64,000 bases of DNA from Catenulispora sp. EB89 (GTDB lineage: Bacteria; Actinomycetota; Actinomycetes; Streptomycetales; Catenulisporaceae), in assembly GCF_041261445.1 (NCBI RefSeq), contig NZ_JBGCCU010000007.1, positions 248,001 to 312,000 on the forward strand, given 5' to 3'. Positions 22,673 to 31,336 of this stretch are shown here, piece after piece. The position numbers and the translations under genes were made by a program. Under the pieces are notes generated by a model. It saw only the letters and a list, made by a program, of their open reading frames with translations. It was not told the origin of the DNA and did no database searches. Within the stretch, counting starts at the first letter, position 1; each line of letters starts with the position of its first letter.

Positions 22673-24139
22673 TCAGCTGAATCGGATGATGACCGCGCTT
22701 CCCGCCTGCACCGTCACGCTCGCGTTCCCGTGCCGCACTTCGACCGGCGTCTGCTGCGGGGTTCCGAACGCTCCGTGTGCGCCGACTTGCTGTCCGCCGA
22801 GCGTGATTCCGGAGGTCGCTGCCAGCCCGGCCGGGGAAGTCGTGGTCAGCGCGGTGAGGCTTCCGCGGTGCAGGCCGCGCAGGCCGAGGTTCAGGTTCAC
22901 CGTCGTGGCTGTGTGGCTCGCCGGGTCTTGGACGTCGTCGAGCACCACCGTCAGGTGGCCGTGGTCGCGGATGGCGTAGGCGCGTACGTCGGCGGCGTCC
23001 GGGTTGTCCAGCGCGACGAACTCCCCGCTCCCGACGAGCTCGGTGGCGAGCATTCCGTAGTACAGCGGACGCGGTGTCAGGTCGCCGGTCGTCGGGCAGA
23101 GCGGGGTGTACGGGTCGCAGCCGGCGGCGTTGGTGCCGTCCATGAACTCCGCGCTGGTGATGCCGTCCTGCGCGAGCAGCAGGTTGTAGTCCAGGGACCA
23201 CAGTGCCGAGGCGAAGGTGTCGCTGACCCCTGCGGTACCGGCGCAGACCGTGGAGTTGGTCTCGCTCATCGCCGCCGGGACGTGGAGCTGGCGCGCCGCG
23301 CTCAGCGCCGCCTGCGCGTTGGCGTTCTCGTACTGCACCGAGGCGGTGCCCAGCAGCTGCGGGATGGTCGCGACCTGGGTGCCGCAGGCGCTCGTCGGGT
23401 AGGTGTGGTCGGTGACGAGGGAGACGTCCGGGTGCGCGGCGTCGGCGGCGGCGAAGCCGGCGAGCCACGAGCTGTGGTTCGTCTCGGCCTCCGGCCCGGT
23501 CAGCCGGATGCCCGGCACGGCGGCCCGGATCGCGGCGGCGTAGGTCTCGAAGTCGGCGTAGTAGGCGGCGGCGTCGGCCTCGTAGAAGTTGGGCTCGTTG
23601 CCGACCTCGATCGCCAGCAGCGAGCGCCCGAAGATCTGCTGCGCGTAGCGTGCCTCATCAGCGGCCCGTGCCGGATCCCGGTGCTTGAGGTTCACCGCGA
23701 GGATCACCTTCCAGCCGGCCGCCTTCGCGATCGCCGCCAGCGGCGCCAGCTTCGCCGGCGTGATGGTGCCGGACGTGGCCCAACTCGGCGGCGTCTCGCC
23801 GGTGGAGGTCCAGAACGTGCCGTCGCCGGAGTTGCCCCCGACCCGAATGGTCCCGGCCGGACCCAGCGTCCTGAGATACCCGGCGAGGTCGGTACTGGAG
23901 TAGTTGTCGGCGGCGACCGTCGCGGCCCCGAACGAGAGCCCGACGAAGCCTGCGGGGAGCCGCTGGCCGGTCTGGCCGGGGTGGACGGTGATGGCCAGGC
24001 CGGTGGATGTGGCCCTGGCGGCCGCAGGGGCTGTCGACGTGGGCTGATGCGCCGCGGCGCCGGTCAGCGCGGCGGCGAGGCTGGCGGCGGCGAGGGTCGC
24101 GGCAGCCGTGACGGCGCGCGTGCGTATAACGGTCTTCAT
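22673..24139 (-). CDS. Secreted glycoside hydrolase, GH79-like (heparanase/beta-glucuronidase type)
   Basis: The 488-residue protein has a signal peptide (MKTVIRTRAVTAAATLAAAS...), then GFVGLSFGAATVAADNYSST and IRVGGNSGDGTFW, typical of GH79 barrels. The likely acid/base is Glu in IEVGNEPNFY and the nucleophile Glu in PAAMSETNSTVC. A C-terminal beta domain ends ...VQAGSAVIIRFS. It is expected to cleave a glucuronide or related sugar outside the cell. ATG 24139 begins the signal peptide. A 20-bp perfect palindrome lies 137 bp upstream (24276-24295) and may be its operator. Confidence 0.85.
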   Translation of the reverse strand: MKTVIRTRAVTAAATLAAASLAAALTGAAAHQPTSTAPAAARATSTGLAITVHPGQTGQRLPAGFVGLSFGAATVAADNYSSTDLAGYLRTLGPAGTIRVGGNSGDGTFWTSTGETPPSWATSGTITPAKLAPLAAIAKAAGWKVILAVNLKHRDPARAADEARYAQQIFGRSLLAIEVGNEPNFYEADAAAYYADFETYAAAIRAAVPGIRLTGPEAETNHSSWLAGFAAADAAHPDVSLVTDHTYPTSACGTQVATIPQLLGTASVQYENANAQAALSAARQLHVPAAMSETNSTVCAGTAGVSDTFASALWSLDYNLLLAQDGITSAEFMDGTNAAGCDPYTPLCPTTGDLTPRPLYYGMLATELVGSGEFVALDNPDAADVRAYAIRDHGHLTVVLDDVQDPASHTATTVNLNLGLRGLHRGSLTALTTTSPAGLAATSGITLGGQQVGAHGAFGTPQQTPVEVRHGNASVTVQAGSAVIIRFS

Positions 24140-24275
24140 GGTCGCTGTGACAGCTCCTGGCTCGACGCGGGATCCGTGACTGGAACGTGGGCGTGCGCGC
24201 GTGCGGTACACAATGTCGTCCGCGTATACGGGGCCGCACAAGGAGTTGGCGGGTAAAATTTCAGATTAGTGACTG

Positions 24276-24295
24276 GCGTTCATATATATGAACGC
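24276..24295. promoter_or_regulatory. 20-bp perfect palindrome upstream of the GH79-like gene
   Basis: GCGTTCATAT followed by its exact reverse complement forms a gapless 20-bp dyad. It lies in an AT-rich pocket between the GH79-like gene (start 24139) and the stop of the FAD monooxygenase (24347). Symmetry and position suggest a repressor site for the hydrolase gene. Confidence 0.65.
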
Positions 24296-24346
24296 TGATG
24301 GCGCGAGGGCGACCGGCTGAGCTGGGTCTGGCGAGCCGGCTCGGCC

Positions 24347-25471
24347 TCAGGCCAGCTTCGCTTCGGGCGCGAACGCGGGCAGCTTGTCGAGGCTGCTCTG
24401 CACGGCCTGGGCGCCGTACTCGAACATCTGGCGCTCGTAGTCGTCGACCGCGCCGAGCAGGTCCCGGCGGCCGGCGTCGGCCTCGATCAGGCGGCGGCGG
24501 AGCAGGTCGGCATCGCGTAGTGCGGTGTTGGCGCCGTTGCCGCCGGTCGGGGAGGTGGCGTGGATGGCGTCGCCGAGGAGGGTGACCGGGCCGGGGGTCC
24601 AGCGGTCGCCGGGCTTGACCACGCGGATGGACAGCAGGGTGCTGTTGTCCGGGTCGGCCTGCTCGATCAGTGCGCGCAGCTCCGGGTGCCAGCCGTCCAT
24701 ACGGGACAGTACGGCGTCCTGCGGGCTCAGGTCGTGCAGCGAGCCGTCCGGCGGCAGGATCATGGCCCAGCGCACGTAGTCGCCGATGTCGGGCAGCGTG
24801 ACTTCGGGCGCCAGGCGCTCGGCGGCCTGCTTCGGCGGGGTGGGGAAGCGCATCGCGCCGAGGAGCAGGCTGACGCCGTCACCGGCGATCTTGGAGCCGT
24901 AGGCCTTGGACAGGCCGGCGAACTCGTCGGTCAGCGGGGTGCGGCCGATGACGAACCGGACGCCGGTGTCGGTCGGGGTGGTCTGCGGCGTCAGCACCCG
25001 GCGCACCGCGGAGGTGACGCCGTCCGCGCCGACGAGCAGGTCGGCGGTGGCCGGACCGCGGCGGGCGAACTCGCTGCGGACGGTGCCATCGGCCTGGACG
25101 TCGTAGCCGGTCAGCGCGGCGTCGGTGTGCACGGTGAGGCCGGTCAGCAACAGATGGCGCAGCACCTGCCGGTCGACCACGATGCCGGTCCGGCCCGCGC
25201 CGAGCCGGCCGATCTCGTTCAGCTGCGGGTCCAGGATCAGCTGCTCGGCGGCGGCGTCCATGACGATCTCGTTCAGCAGCGGGTGCCACCGCGTCGGCAG
25301 GCAGTCGCGCACGGCCTGGTAGCCGATCGGGTCCAACACCAGCCGGTAGCCCTGGAACCGGGCGACGATGCCCGGGTCGCGCTCGAAGACGTCGGCCTCG
25401 ATACCGGCACCGCGCAGACCCTGCGCGAGAGCCAGACCGCCCAGACCGGCTCCGACTATGGAAACTCGCAT
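24347..25471 (-). CDS. FAD-dependent monooxygenase (PHBH/TetX-like flavin hydroxylase)
   Basis: The 374-residue group A flavin monooxygenase has the FAD dinucleotide motif VSIVGAGLGGLALAQGL, the middle motif DLLVGADGVTSAVRR and the late motif VTLLGDAIHATSPTGGNGAN. Such enzymes hydroxylate aromatic compounds or drugs with NAD(P)H and O2; the substrate is not known here. I prefer ATG 25471, six bases after GGAGG, over the adjacent GTG at 25474. Two identical palindromes at 25492-25547 lie just upstream and probably bind the MarR protein encoded at 26642. Confidence 0.9.
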   Translation of the reverse strand: MRVSIVGAGLGGLALAQGLRGAGIEADVFERDPGIVARFQGYRLVLDPIGYQAVRDCLPTRWHPLLNEIVMDAAAEQLILDPQLNEIGRLGAGRTGIVVDRQVLRHLLLTGLTVHTDAALTGYDVQADGTVRSEFARRGPATADLLVGADGVTSAVRRVLTPQTTPTDTGVRFVIGRTPLTDEFAGLSKAYGSKIAGDGVSLLLGAMRFPTPPKQAAERLAPEVTLPDIGDYVRWAMILPPDGSLHDLSPQDAVLSRMDGWHPELRALIEQADPDNSTLLSIRVVKPGDRWTPGPVTLLGDAIHATSPTGGNGANTALRDADLLRRRLIEADAGRRDLLGAVDDYERQMFEYGAQAVQSSLDKLPAFAPEAKLA

Positions 25472-25491
25472 CACGTACCTCCGAGGTAGTT

Positions 25492-25547
25492 ACGAACTTA
25501 GTTCGTTCGGTTTGACGATCTAAGTTCTACTGGGCGAACTTAGTTCG
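25492..25547. promoter_or_regulatory. Two identical CGAACTTAGTTCG operators upstream of the FAD monooxygenase gene
   Basis: CGAACT-T-AGTTCG occurs at 25493-25505 (one more base pair of symmetry on each side) and again at 25535-25547, 42 bp apart, about four helical turns. TCTAAGTTC at 25519-25527 is a degenerate third copy. The related palindrome ACTAAGTTAGT lies ahead of the quinone reductase and MarR genes, so the MarR protein probably controls all three. Confidence 0.78.
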
Positions 25548-25598
25548 TGTCAACTCGTGGCGAGTGACGAGTGGTGAGTGGCGAGTGGCGTATTCAGG

Positions 25599-26564
25599 TC
25601 AGGGGACCAGAACGGTCCGCACGCCCGGAACCTCAGGCGCAGCCCACGCCGCCTCGACGTCGGCCAGGGCGACGACCCGGGTGCCGACGGCGATGCCCCC
25701 GGCGTCGATCTCGGCGATGAGCGACGGCAGCTCGGCCAGATACCCCCTGGTCGAGACCGCCCCCTGGCCGTTGCCCTGGATCCGGAGGTTCGCCGAGCGC
25801 AGCGCCACCGACGGCAGCTCGATCGTCGGACCGGCGACCGCCCCGATCTGGATCCAGTCGAGCGCGCGGCTGCGGTCGGCGCGGCCGCCGAGCAGCGCCA
25901 TCATCGTCTCGCTCGCGGGCCTGCCCCACAGGTAGTCGACGACCAGGTCGACCTCGCCGGCCGCGGCCGCCAGCGCGGCGCCGGTCGCCTCGGCGTCGTC
26001 GGTCAGCGCCACGACGGCGTCCGCGCCCAGATCCGCGAGCGTCGCCAGGCGGTCGCGGTCACGTCCCGCGCCGACGACGCGCCCGGCCCCCAGCCGCTTG
26101 GCCACCTGCACGGCCATCCGCCCCGCGTTGCCGGTCGCGCCCAGGACCAGCACCGACTGCCCGGCCTGGATCGGCACCCGGCGGCGCAGCGCCACCCACG
26201 AGGACATGGCCGGGTTCATCGCCGCGGCGATCTTCACCGCGTCGGCGCCCTCCGGCAGCGGCACGCAGCGGCGCCGGTCGACGATCGTCCGGGTCGCCAT
26301 CGAGCCGACCAGGTCGTCATCGGCGGCGAAGTACACCAGCGAACCGTCCGGCCGGCGGCCGACGCCGTCGATGCCCGGGACCATCGGCAGCTTCCCGGTG
26401 CTGGTGTAGTGCTTGCCCGAGGCGTCGGTCCGCACCCGCGGGTGCAGGCCCACGGCGACGACGTCCACGAGCTCCTGGTCCTCGCCGGCCGGAGCCGGTA
26501 GCTCGAACGGCTCGTAGCGCGGCGGGTCGTCGAACGAGCTGACCACTGCGGCCTGGATCTCCAT
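25599..26564 (-). CDS. Zinc-independent alcohol dehydrogenase-like NADPH:quinone reductase family protein
   Basis: The 321-residue medium-chain reductase has the GroES-like N-terminal half (DVVAVGLHPRVRTDASGKHY, MVPGIDGVG) and the nucleotide motif VLVLGATGNAGRMAVQVAKRLGA. The zinc ligands of true alcohol dehydrogenases are absent, as in quinone and enoyl reductases. It lies downstream of the MarR gene in divergent orientation and shares its operator, so it is probably induced with the FAD monooxygenase by an electrophile or quinone-like ligand. The ligand is inferred from family habits only. Confidence 0.86.
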   Translation of the reverse strand: MEIQAAVVSSFDDPPRYEPFELPAPAGEDQELVDVVAVGLHPRVRTDASGKHYTSTGKLPMVPGIDGVGRRPDGSLVYFAADDDLVGSMATRTIVDRRRCVPLPEGADAVKIAAAMNPAMSSWVALRRRVPIQAGQSVLVLGATGNAGRMAVQVAKRLGAGRVVGAGRDRDRLATLADLGADAVVALTDDAEATGAALAAAAGEVDLVVDYLWGRPASETMMALLGGRADRSRALDWIQIGAVAGPTIELPSVALRSANLRIQGNGQGAVSTRGYLAELPSLIAEIDAGGIAVGTRVVALADVEAAWAAPEVPGVRTVLVP

Positions 26565-26596
26565 GTCACACTCCGATCACTTGGTTTGTCTCGCAT

Positions 26597-26607
26597 ACTA
26601 AGTTAGT
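26597..26607. promoter_or_regulatory. MarR operator ACTAAGTTAGT in the divergent quinone reductase/MarR promoter
   Basis: ACTAA-G-TTAGT is a perfect dyad located 33 bp upstream of the reductase start and 35 bp upstream of the marR start. Its CTAAGTT core recurs in the operators at 25492-25547, supporting a small local regulon with autoregulation. Confidence 0.68.
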
Positions 26608-26641
26608 TGGCGTCACATACTTTTGCAAATAGACTGGGTCC

Positions 26642-27154
26642 ATGGACTCCTCGCACGCCCCGCAGAGCCCGGCAACGCCGCCTCCCGGCGAAGACCTCGG
26701 GCTGGTGGACGCCCTCACGCAGCTGTCGTTCCTGGTGCAGCAGGCGCTGGGCGAGGTGGCGGGGGAGTTCGAACTGTCGATCATCCAGACCCGGCTGCTG
26801 GGCATCCTGTCGGACCGGGAGCCGACGATGAACGAGCTGGCCGGCTACCTGAGCCTGGACAAGTCCTCGATCACCGGGCTGGTCAGCCGGGCGGAGAAGC
26901 GGGACCTCGTGAGGCGGAGCGTGAGCACGTCCGACCGCCGGTCATTCCAGGTGTCGATCACGGAAACCGGACGGCAGTTGGCGAGCCAGATCCATGCGAC
27001 CTTCACCGGTCGGATCGAGGCGCTGGTCGCCGGGCTGCCCGACGGCGACCGCAGGCGGCTGTCGCACCTGGCCACGCAGGTCCTCGCCGCCGACGCCGAC
27101 CGGCGCGGCCTCGACCTGTTCCCACGCGGGGGAGTGCCCTCCGCGAGGACGTGA
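26642..27154 (+). CDS. MarR-family transcriptional regulator
   Basis: The 170-residue protein has the winged-helix core: QTRLLGILSDREPTMNELAGYL, recognition helix around LDKSSITGLVSRAEKRDLV and the wing RSVSTSDRRSFQVSIT. The N-terminal 25 residues are Pro-rich and probably disordered. It is transcribed divergently from the quinone reductase, with a dyad between them. It likely represses that gene, the FAD monooxygenase and itself until a small phenolic or quinone ligand binds. Confidence 0.92.
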   Translation: MDSSHAPQSPATPPPGEDLGLVDALTQLSFLVQQALGEVAGEFELSIIQTRLLGILSDREPTMNELAGYLSLDKSSITGLVSRAEKRDLVRRSVSTSDRRSFQVSITETGRQLASQIHATFTGRIEALVAGLPDGDRRRLSHLATQVLAADADRRGLDLFPRGGVPSART

Positions 27155-27251
27155 CGCGACCTGCCGCAGAGGTAGTCCTGCCGCGAAAACTCATTGCGAG
27201 CGCTCGGTATCGGATGTCTGATTGACCGGCTACCGATCATGGGAGGAACAT

Positions 27252-27815
27252 GTGAGCACGTCCCTGCGCGCCCCCTCGTTGCAGACCGCTCGCCTTCGAC
27301 TGCGCGCCTTCGAAGACTCGGACGCGGACGCCCTCTTCGCTCTGCAGAGCAACGCTTATGTGCTGCGCTACTGGGACAGTCTGCCGTGGACCGAACGCGC
27401 GCGGGCCGAGCAGTTCATCGCACGTTGCCGGCAGATGGAAAGCGAGGGCTCCGGGGTGCGACTGGCCGTGGACCGCGTCTCCGACGGGGCGTTCATCGGC
27501 TGGTGCACGGTGCCAGCGTGGAATCCGGACTTCCGGAGCGCGAAGCTGGGCTACTGCTTCGACGATGCCGCGTGGGGCCAGGGTTATGCGACCGAGGCCG
27601 GGCGCGCTCTGCTCGGGTGGGCGTTTGACACGCTGGACTTGAATCGCGTGCAATCCGAGACCGATACGCGCAACGTGGGATCTGCTCGCGTTCTGGAGAA
27701 GCTCGGCTTCGTGCGCGAGGGGACGTTGCGGGAGGACTGCATCGTCGACGGCGTGGTCTCCGATTCGTGGGTCTACGGGCTGCTCCGGCGGGAGTGGCGG
27801 CCGTCCGGCGACTAG
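27252..27815 (+). CDS. GNAT-family N-acetyltransferase (RimJ/RimL type)
   Basis: The 187-residue protein has the RimJ/RimL pattern: TARLRLRAFEDSDADALFAL, LGYCFDDAAWGQGYATEAGRA (acetyl-CoA loop Q-x-x-G-Y/A) and VQSETDTRNVGSARVLEKLGF, ending in VREGTLRED. It probably acetylates an N-terminal amine of a protein or a small amine. I chose GTG 27252 because GGGAGGA lies at 27241-27247 and the in-frame sequence upstream is not conserved-looking. Confidence 0.9.
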   Translation: MSTSLRAPSLQTARLRLRAFEDSDADALFALQSNAYVLRYWDSLPWTERARAEQFIARCRQMESEGSGVRLAVDRVSDGAFIGWCTVPAWNPDFRSAKLGYCFDDAAWGQGYATEAGRALLGWAFDTLDLNRVQSETDTRNVGSARVLEKLGFVREGTLREDCIVDGVVSDSWVYGLLRREWRPSGD

Positions 27816-28045
27816 TGCGCGGAAGCCAGCAGGCCGATGCCTGCCAAGCCTTTCAAAACCTCGGCGACCATCCCGTCCGGCCATTCGGCGAACGTGCCGA
27901 CCTCGTGCTCGGGCAGGCTGTCCTCGACGTACCACGCCTGGGGTTCGGCGGGCGCGTTCGGTTCGCCGGACCCGTCTGGTTCGGGTTCCGGTTCCGGTAT
28001 TCGCCGCAGTCGCGCTCCGCTCGGGCACTGATCGCGGATACGCAC
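27812..28045 (-). CDS. Small hypothetical protein
   Basis: A 77-residue frame converges on and overlaps the stop of the acetyltransferase gene by four bases. It has a Pro/Glu stretch (PEPEPEPDGSGEPNAPAEP) followed by a plausible folded end, WYVEDSLPEHEVGTFAEWPD and MVAEVLKGLAGIGLLASAH. I recognise no family. Codon bias is acceptable but the frame is short, so it could be spurious. Confidence 0.42.
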   Translation of the reverse strand: MRIRDQCPSGARLRRIPEPEPEPDGSGEPNAPAEPQAWYVEDSLPEHEVGTFAEWPDGMVAEVLKGLAGIGLLASAH

Positions 28046-28118
28046 CGTGCGGAAGCTCTCACCGAACCGTCACCAGTCGGCAATCCCGACCGTATGGAGC
28101 AGCCCTGAAATCGATGCC

Positions 28119-28493
28119 ATGAGCATCTACGAGGCGATCGGCGGTGCGCCTGCTCTGGTGGCGGCCGTCGAGGATTTCTACGCGAGGGTCCTGGCGGACA
28201 CGGAGCTCGTGGGCTACTTCGAGGGTGTGGATCTTGAGCGGCTGAAGGCGCATCAGCGTTCGTTCCTGGCCGCCGCGGTCGGTGGCTCCGAGATCTACGC
28301 CGGCCGCGCGATGAAGGAGGCGCACGCACGCCTGGCGGTCACTCAGAAGCACTTCGACCGCGTCGTGGGCCACCTTGTGGACACGCTCACGGAGCTGGAT
28401 GTCCCCGCCGACATCATCGGCGACATCGGCAGCAAGCTGATTCCGCTGCAGGAAGTCATCGTCGTCCCTGCAGCGGAACGAGTCCGGCTGTGA
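28119..28493 (+). CDS. glbN: Truncated haemoglobin, group I (GlbN type)
   Basis: The 124-residue 2-over-2 globin has the family pattern IYEAIGGAPALVAAVEDFYA, YFEGVDLERLKAHQRSFL and AAVGGSEIYAGRAMKEAHARL, where His69 is the proximal haem ligand. Length is typical. Family members bind O2 and NO and often detoxify NO. It is monocistronic, transcribed away from the small hypothetical gene. Confidence 0.92.
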   Translation: MSIYEAIGGAPALVAAVEDFYARVLADTELVGYFEGVDLERLKAHQRSFLAAAVGGSEIYAGRAMKEAHARLAVTQKHFDRVVGHLVDTLTELDVPADIIGDIGSKLIPLQEVIVVPAAERVRL

Positions 28494-28521
28494 GTCGAGC
28501 CCGGCAATTCGCCCAGCCCGG

Positions 28522-30516
28522 CTATGAACCGGAACTAAGCACCTCGACGGCTGCCATGTTCCAGGTATCGCCGGTCGGTGCGGTGTCGGAGAGGGTGACC
28601 TTGGTCCCCGACGGGATGGTCGTCCCGCTGGTGCCCTGGGTCCAGTAGGTGTCCCCGGAGGCGGTGTCCACCCACTGGCTGTACAGCCGCTGCCCCGAGG
28701 CGACGGTCCGGGCCTGCGCGTCGGTGTAGTCCTCGCCGACGCCGTACACCTGCGAGCCGGCCCCGGTCGTGGTCAGCGACACGTGTCCGACACCGGTGGA
28801 ACTGCCGGCCGCGGCGCTCGCCCCGACCCGCGTCGCGCCGGTGATCACCAGGACGGTCAGTTGTTGGTCGAAGCCGTCGAACTGCGGTGAGGAGGCGACG
28901 GCGTAATCGGACAGCGGACCGGAGGCGTAGGCGGACCAGATCTCCGCGGTACCGCCCTGGTTGTCGGCGCGCTTCACCAGCGTCCAGTCGAGACCCGAGC
29001 TCGTGATGCTGGCGCTCTGCTTCTGCGCGGGGCCGTCTGAGCTGACGAACGCGAGCAGCAGCCGGGGACCCGTGGTGTACAGCGTGCTGATCACGATGCC
29101 GGTTCCGGTCGCGTTGTAGGCCTGCTCGACGTTCACGCCGGCGGGGATCACCTGGACGCTCACCACGCTTGAGGCCGAGCGCAACAGTCCGGGCGCGGCC
29201 GGAGTGAAGGCGGCGCTGAGGCTGTGGATGTCGAGCGTCAGCGAGGAGGTGCTGAGGGTGGCGGTGCCGTTGGTGACCGGCACGGGTGCGCCCAGGGGGA
29301 CGGGGCCGTAGGCCGACGACGTCCGGTCGTAGAACTGCACCGTCCCGGAGTCCGCTCCCGACACCGTCGCCGTCAGCGTCACCGGCTTTCCTTGCGTGGC
29401 GGTCCCGGTCGGGGCGGTCGTCAAGGACACGGCCGTGCCGGACGAGGTCGGGCCCAGGGCGATGCCGGTGGGATAGCCGGCCAGGCCGAGCGCGCCGCTC
29501 TGGGTCGGGCCGGCGGTGTCGAACGCTGTGACCGAGCCCCCCGGGTTCATGGTGCCGTCGGAGGCGCCCACGTAGAGCTTGCTCCCGGCACTGTCGATGG
29601 CCTCGGCGAGGATGCCCGTGCCCGCCTGCAGGATGTGCAGGACATTGCGAGTCGCCAGATCGATGCCCAGGACCTCGCCGGCCGGGCCCTGGCCGACGTA
29701 CGCCGTCGTGCCCGCCGGGTTGACGACCACGCGGGTCGGATTGCCGACGAAGGTCGCCAGCGAGACGGTGGCGGTTACGGAGTCCGTCGCGGCGTCCACG
29801 ACGTACAGGGAGTGCGTGGCCCAGTCGGTCACGTAGGCGTGGGCTCCGGTGCCGTCGACGGCCACGTATCCGGTGGAGGTGCCGCAGGCGACGGTCGCCA
29901 CGACCGTGTCGGTGGCGGTGTCGATCACTGACAGGACTCCGCCAGGCCCGGTGCTGTAGAGCCGGGTCCCGTCCGGGCTCAGGGCCAGGCCCTCGCCGCC
30001 GGCCGCGATGGTGGCGGTCACGGTCTGCGCGGCGGTGTCGACGACGTGGACCGATCCGGTGCCGCTGGAGTCGGCGACGTACGCCTGGGCGCCGGAGGGG
30101 GAGATCGCGATGTCACCGTTGCTCGCGCCGACCGGGATCGTCCCGAGGGTCGCGTCGGTCACCGGGTCCATGACGACGACGGCGCCCTGCGTGGTCCCGT
30201 AGACCCGGGTCCCCGCCGGGTTCACCGCGATGCCGTTCAGGTACTGGGGCATGGTGTGGAAGTCGACGAGCGAGTCGGTCCGGGTGTCCATCACGGCCAG
30301 GGCGTTCGGCAGGCCGAAGGCTCCGCCCACGGCGACGTAGGCGAGTTGTCCGGTCACCGGGTCGGCGGCGGCCGTGCGGACGGCGGGGGAGTCTGTCGCG
30401 GAGGCGGGTGCCGCGGCGCTGCCGGCGACACACAGCATCGCCGCCGCTGCCAGTGCGGCCCGCCTGCGGCGCGGCACGAACCAGCGCGGACGGCTTGCTC
30501 GGGGAGTACGGGACAT
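28522..30516 (-). CDS. Secreted YVTN/NHL-type beta-propeller protein with Ig-like and C-terminal beta domains
   Basis: The 664-residue protein has a signal region (RRRRAALAAAAMLCVAGSAA) and about seven propeller repeats at about 45-350 with the signature SPDGTRLYSTGPGGVLSVID and VAVDGTGAHAYVTDWATHSL. A bacterial Ig-like domain follows (ATQGKPVTLTATVSGADSGT), then a roughly 180-residue beta-rich domain (VEQAYNATGTGIVISTLYTT) found in other actinobacterial secreted proteins. No catalytic motif is visible; ligand binding or scaffolding outside the cell is likely. It is monocistronic. Confidence 0.82.
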   Translation of the reverse strand: MSRTPRASRPRWFVPRRRRAALAAAAMLCVAGSAAAPASATDSPAVRTAAADPVTGQLAYVAVGGAFGLPNALAVMDTRTDSLVDFHTMPQYLNGIAVNPAGTRVYGTTQGAVVVMDPVTDATLGTIPVGASNGDIAISPSGAQAYVADSSGTGSVHVVDTAAQTVTATIAAGGEGLALSPDGTRLYSTGPGGVLSVIDTATDTVVATVACGTSTGYVAVDGTGAHAYVTDWATHSLYVVDAATDSVTATVSLATFVGNPTRVVVNPAGTTAYVGQGPAGEVLGIDLATRNVLHILQAGTGILAEAIDSAGSKLYVGASDGTMNPGGSVTAFDTAGPTQSGALGLAGYPTGIALGPTSSGTAVSLTTAPTGTATQGKPVTLTATVSGADSGTVQFYDRTSSAYGPVPLGAPVPVTNGTATLSTSSLTLDIHSLSAAFTPAAPGLLRSASSVVSVQVIPAGVNVEQAYNATGTGIVISTLYTTGPRLLLAFVSSDGPAQKQSASITSSGLDWTLVKRADNQGGTAEIWSAYASGPLSDYAVASSPQFDGFDQQLTVLVITGATRVGASAAAGSSTGVGHVSLTTTGAGSQVYGVGEDYTDAQARTVASGQRLYSQWVDTASGDTYWTQGTSGTTIPSGTKVTLSDTAPTGDTWNMAAVEVLSSGS

Positions 30517-30640
30517 GGCGTCAGCATTCCTTCCGGGGTGATGTGACGACTATCGCAGAACTCTAATTTGCCCGGTTGATCGTTGGGAACGCCTTCCGTC
30601 CAGGTTGAGACGGACTGCCGTCAGAGAATCCGACTCCTGA

Positions 30641-31320
30641 TTCGCCAGCCTTCGCGCTCTGGCCGCCTCTACGAACCGGCTGTCGGTCGGGACGCGCGTC
30701 TCGGCACGCGGGCCGCGCAACCGCTTCGAGCTGCGGCCGGCCGAGCGCTACCGGTTCGTTGCCGGCGGCATCGGCATCATCCCGATTCTGCCGATGATCG
30801 CTGCGGCCGAGGCCGCCGGCGCGCAGTGGTCGCTCTTGTACGGCGGACGGAGCCGGTCCTCGATGGCGTTCGTTGACGAACTGGCCCGCTACGGCGACCG
30901 GGTCATCCTGCGTCCGCAGGACCGGCACGGCCTGCTCGACCTCGCCGGGCACCTCGGCGTACCCGCGCCGGGGACCGAGGTCTACTGCTGCGGGCCGGGC
31001 GGCCTGCGCGACGCGGTCGAAGCGTATTGCCGCACCACCGGCTGGCCCGAACCGCACGTCGAGCGCTTCGAGCCGAAGGCGGGCGCCGTGGCACGCGGTG
31101 CGGCCGCCGGCGACCGCCGGTTCGAGATCGAGCTGTCCCGCACCCGCGGCGTCTTCGACGTCCCGGCCGACGCATCGATCCTCGACAGGTTGCGCGCGGC
31201 CGACGTGCCGGTCCTCTACTCCTGCACCGAGGGCACCTGCAGGACGTGCGAGACCGACGTCCTGGACGGCGTCCCGGCGCGGCGGGCGACACGATGATGT
31301 GCGGATAGTGAATCTGTACC
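30641..31320 (+). pseudogene. Remnant of a phthalate dioxygenase reductase-type (VanB/CntB-like) oxidoreductase
   Basis: The frame reads VGTRVSARGPRNRFELRPAE, then FVAGGIGIIPILPMI (NAD-binding start), EVYCCGPGGLRDAV and SCTEGTCRTCETDVLDGVPA, the C-terminal plant-type [2Fe-2S] domain. The N-terminal flavin-binding part (about 100 residues) is missing, with no start codon or ribosome site before 30794. At the 3' end the cluster has C-x4-C-x2-C, but the frame then fails. The expected ending with the fourth Cys (GDTMMCG) appears in another frame at 31286-31306 after loss of about a dozen codons. I read this as a decayed reductase of a Rieske oxygenase system. Confidence 0.75.
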
Positions 31321-31329
31321 CTGATTCAC
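31308..31329. promoter_or_regulatory. GTGAATC-8-GATTCAC dyad ahead of the propeller-repeat gene
   Basis: A perfect seven-base inverted repeat with an eight-base spacer lies just upstream of the start at 31337. The words GAATCT and CTGATTCA are shared with the dyad at 32360-32372 in the TetR/LLM promoter, so the TetR protein encoded at 31812 may bind both. Confidence 0.5.
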
Positions 31330-31336
31330 AAGGCGA

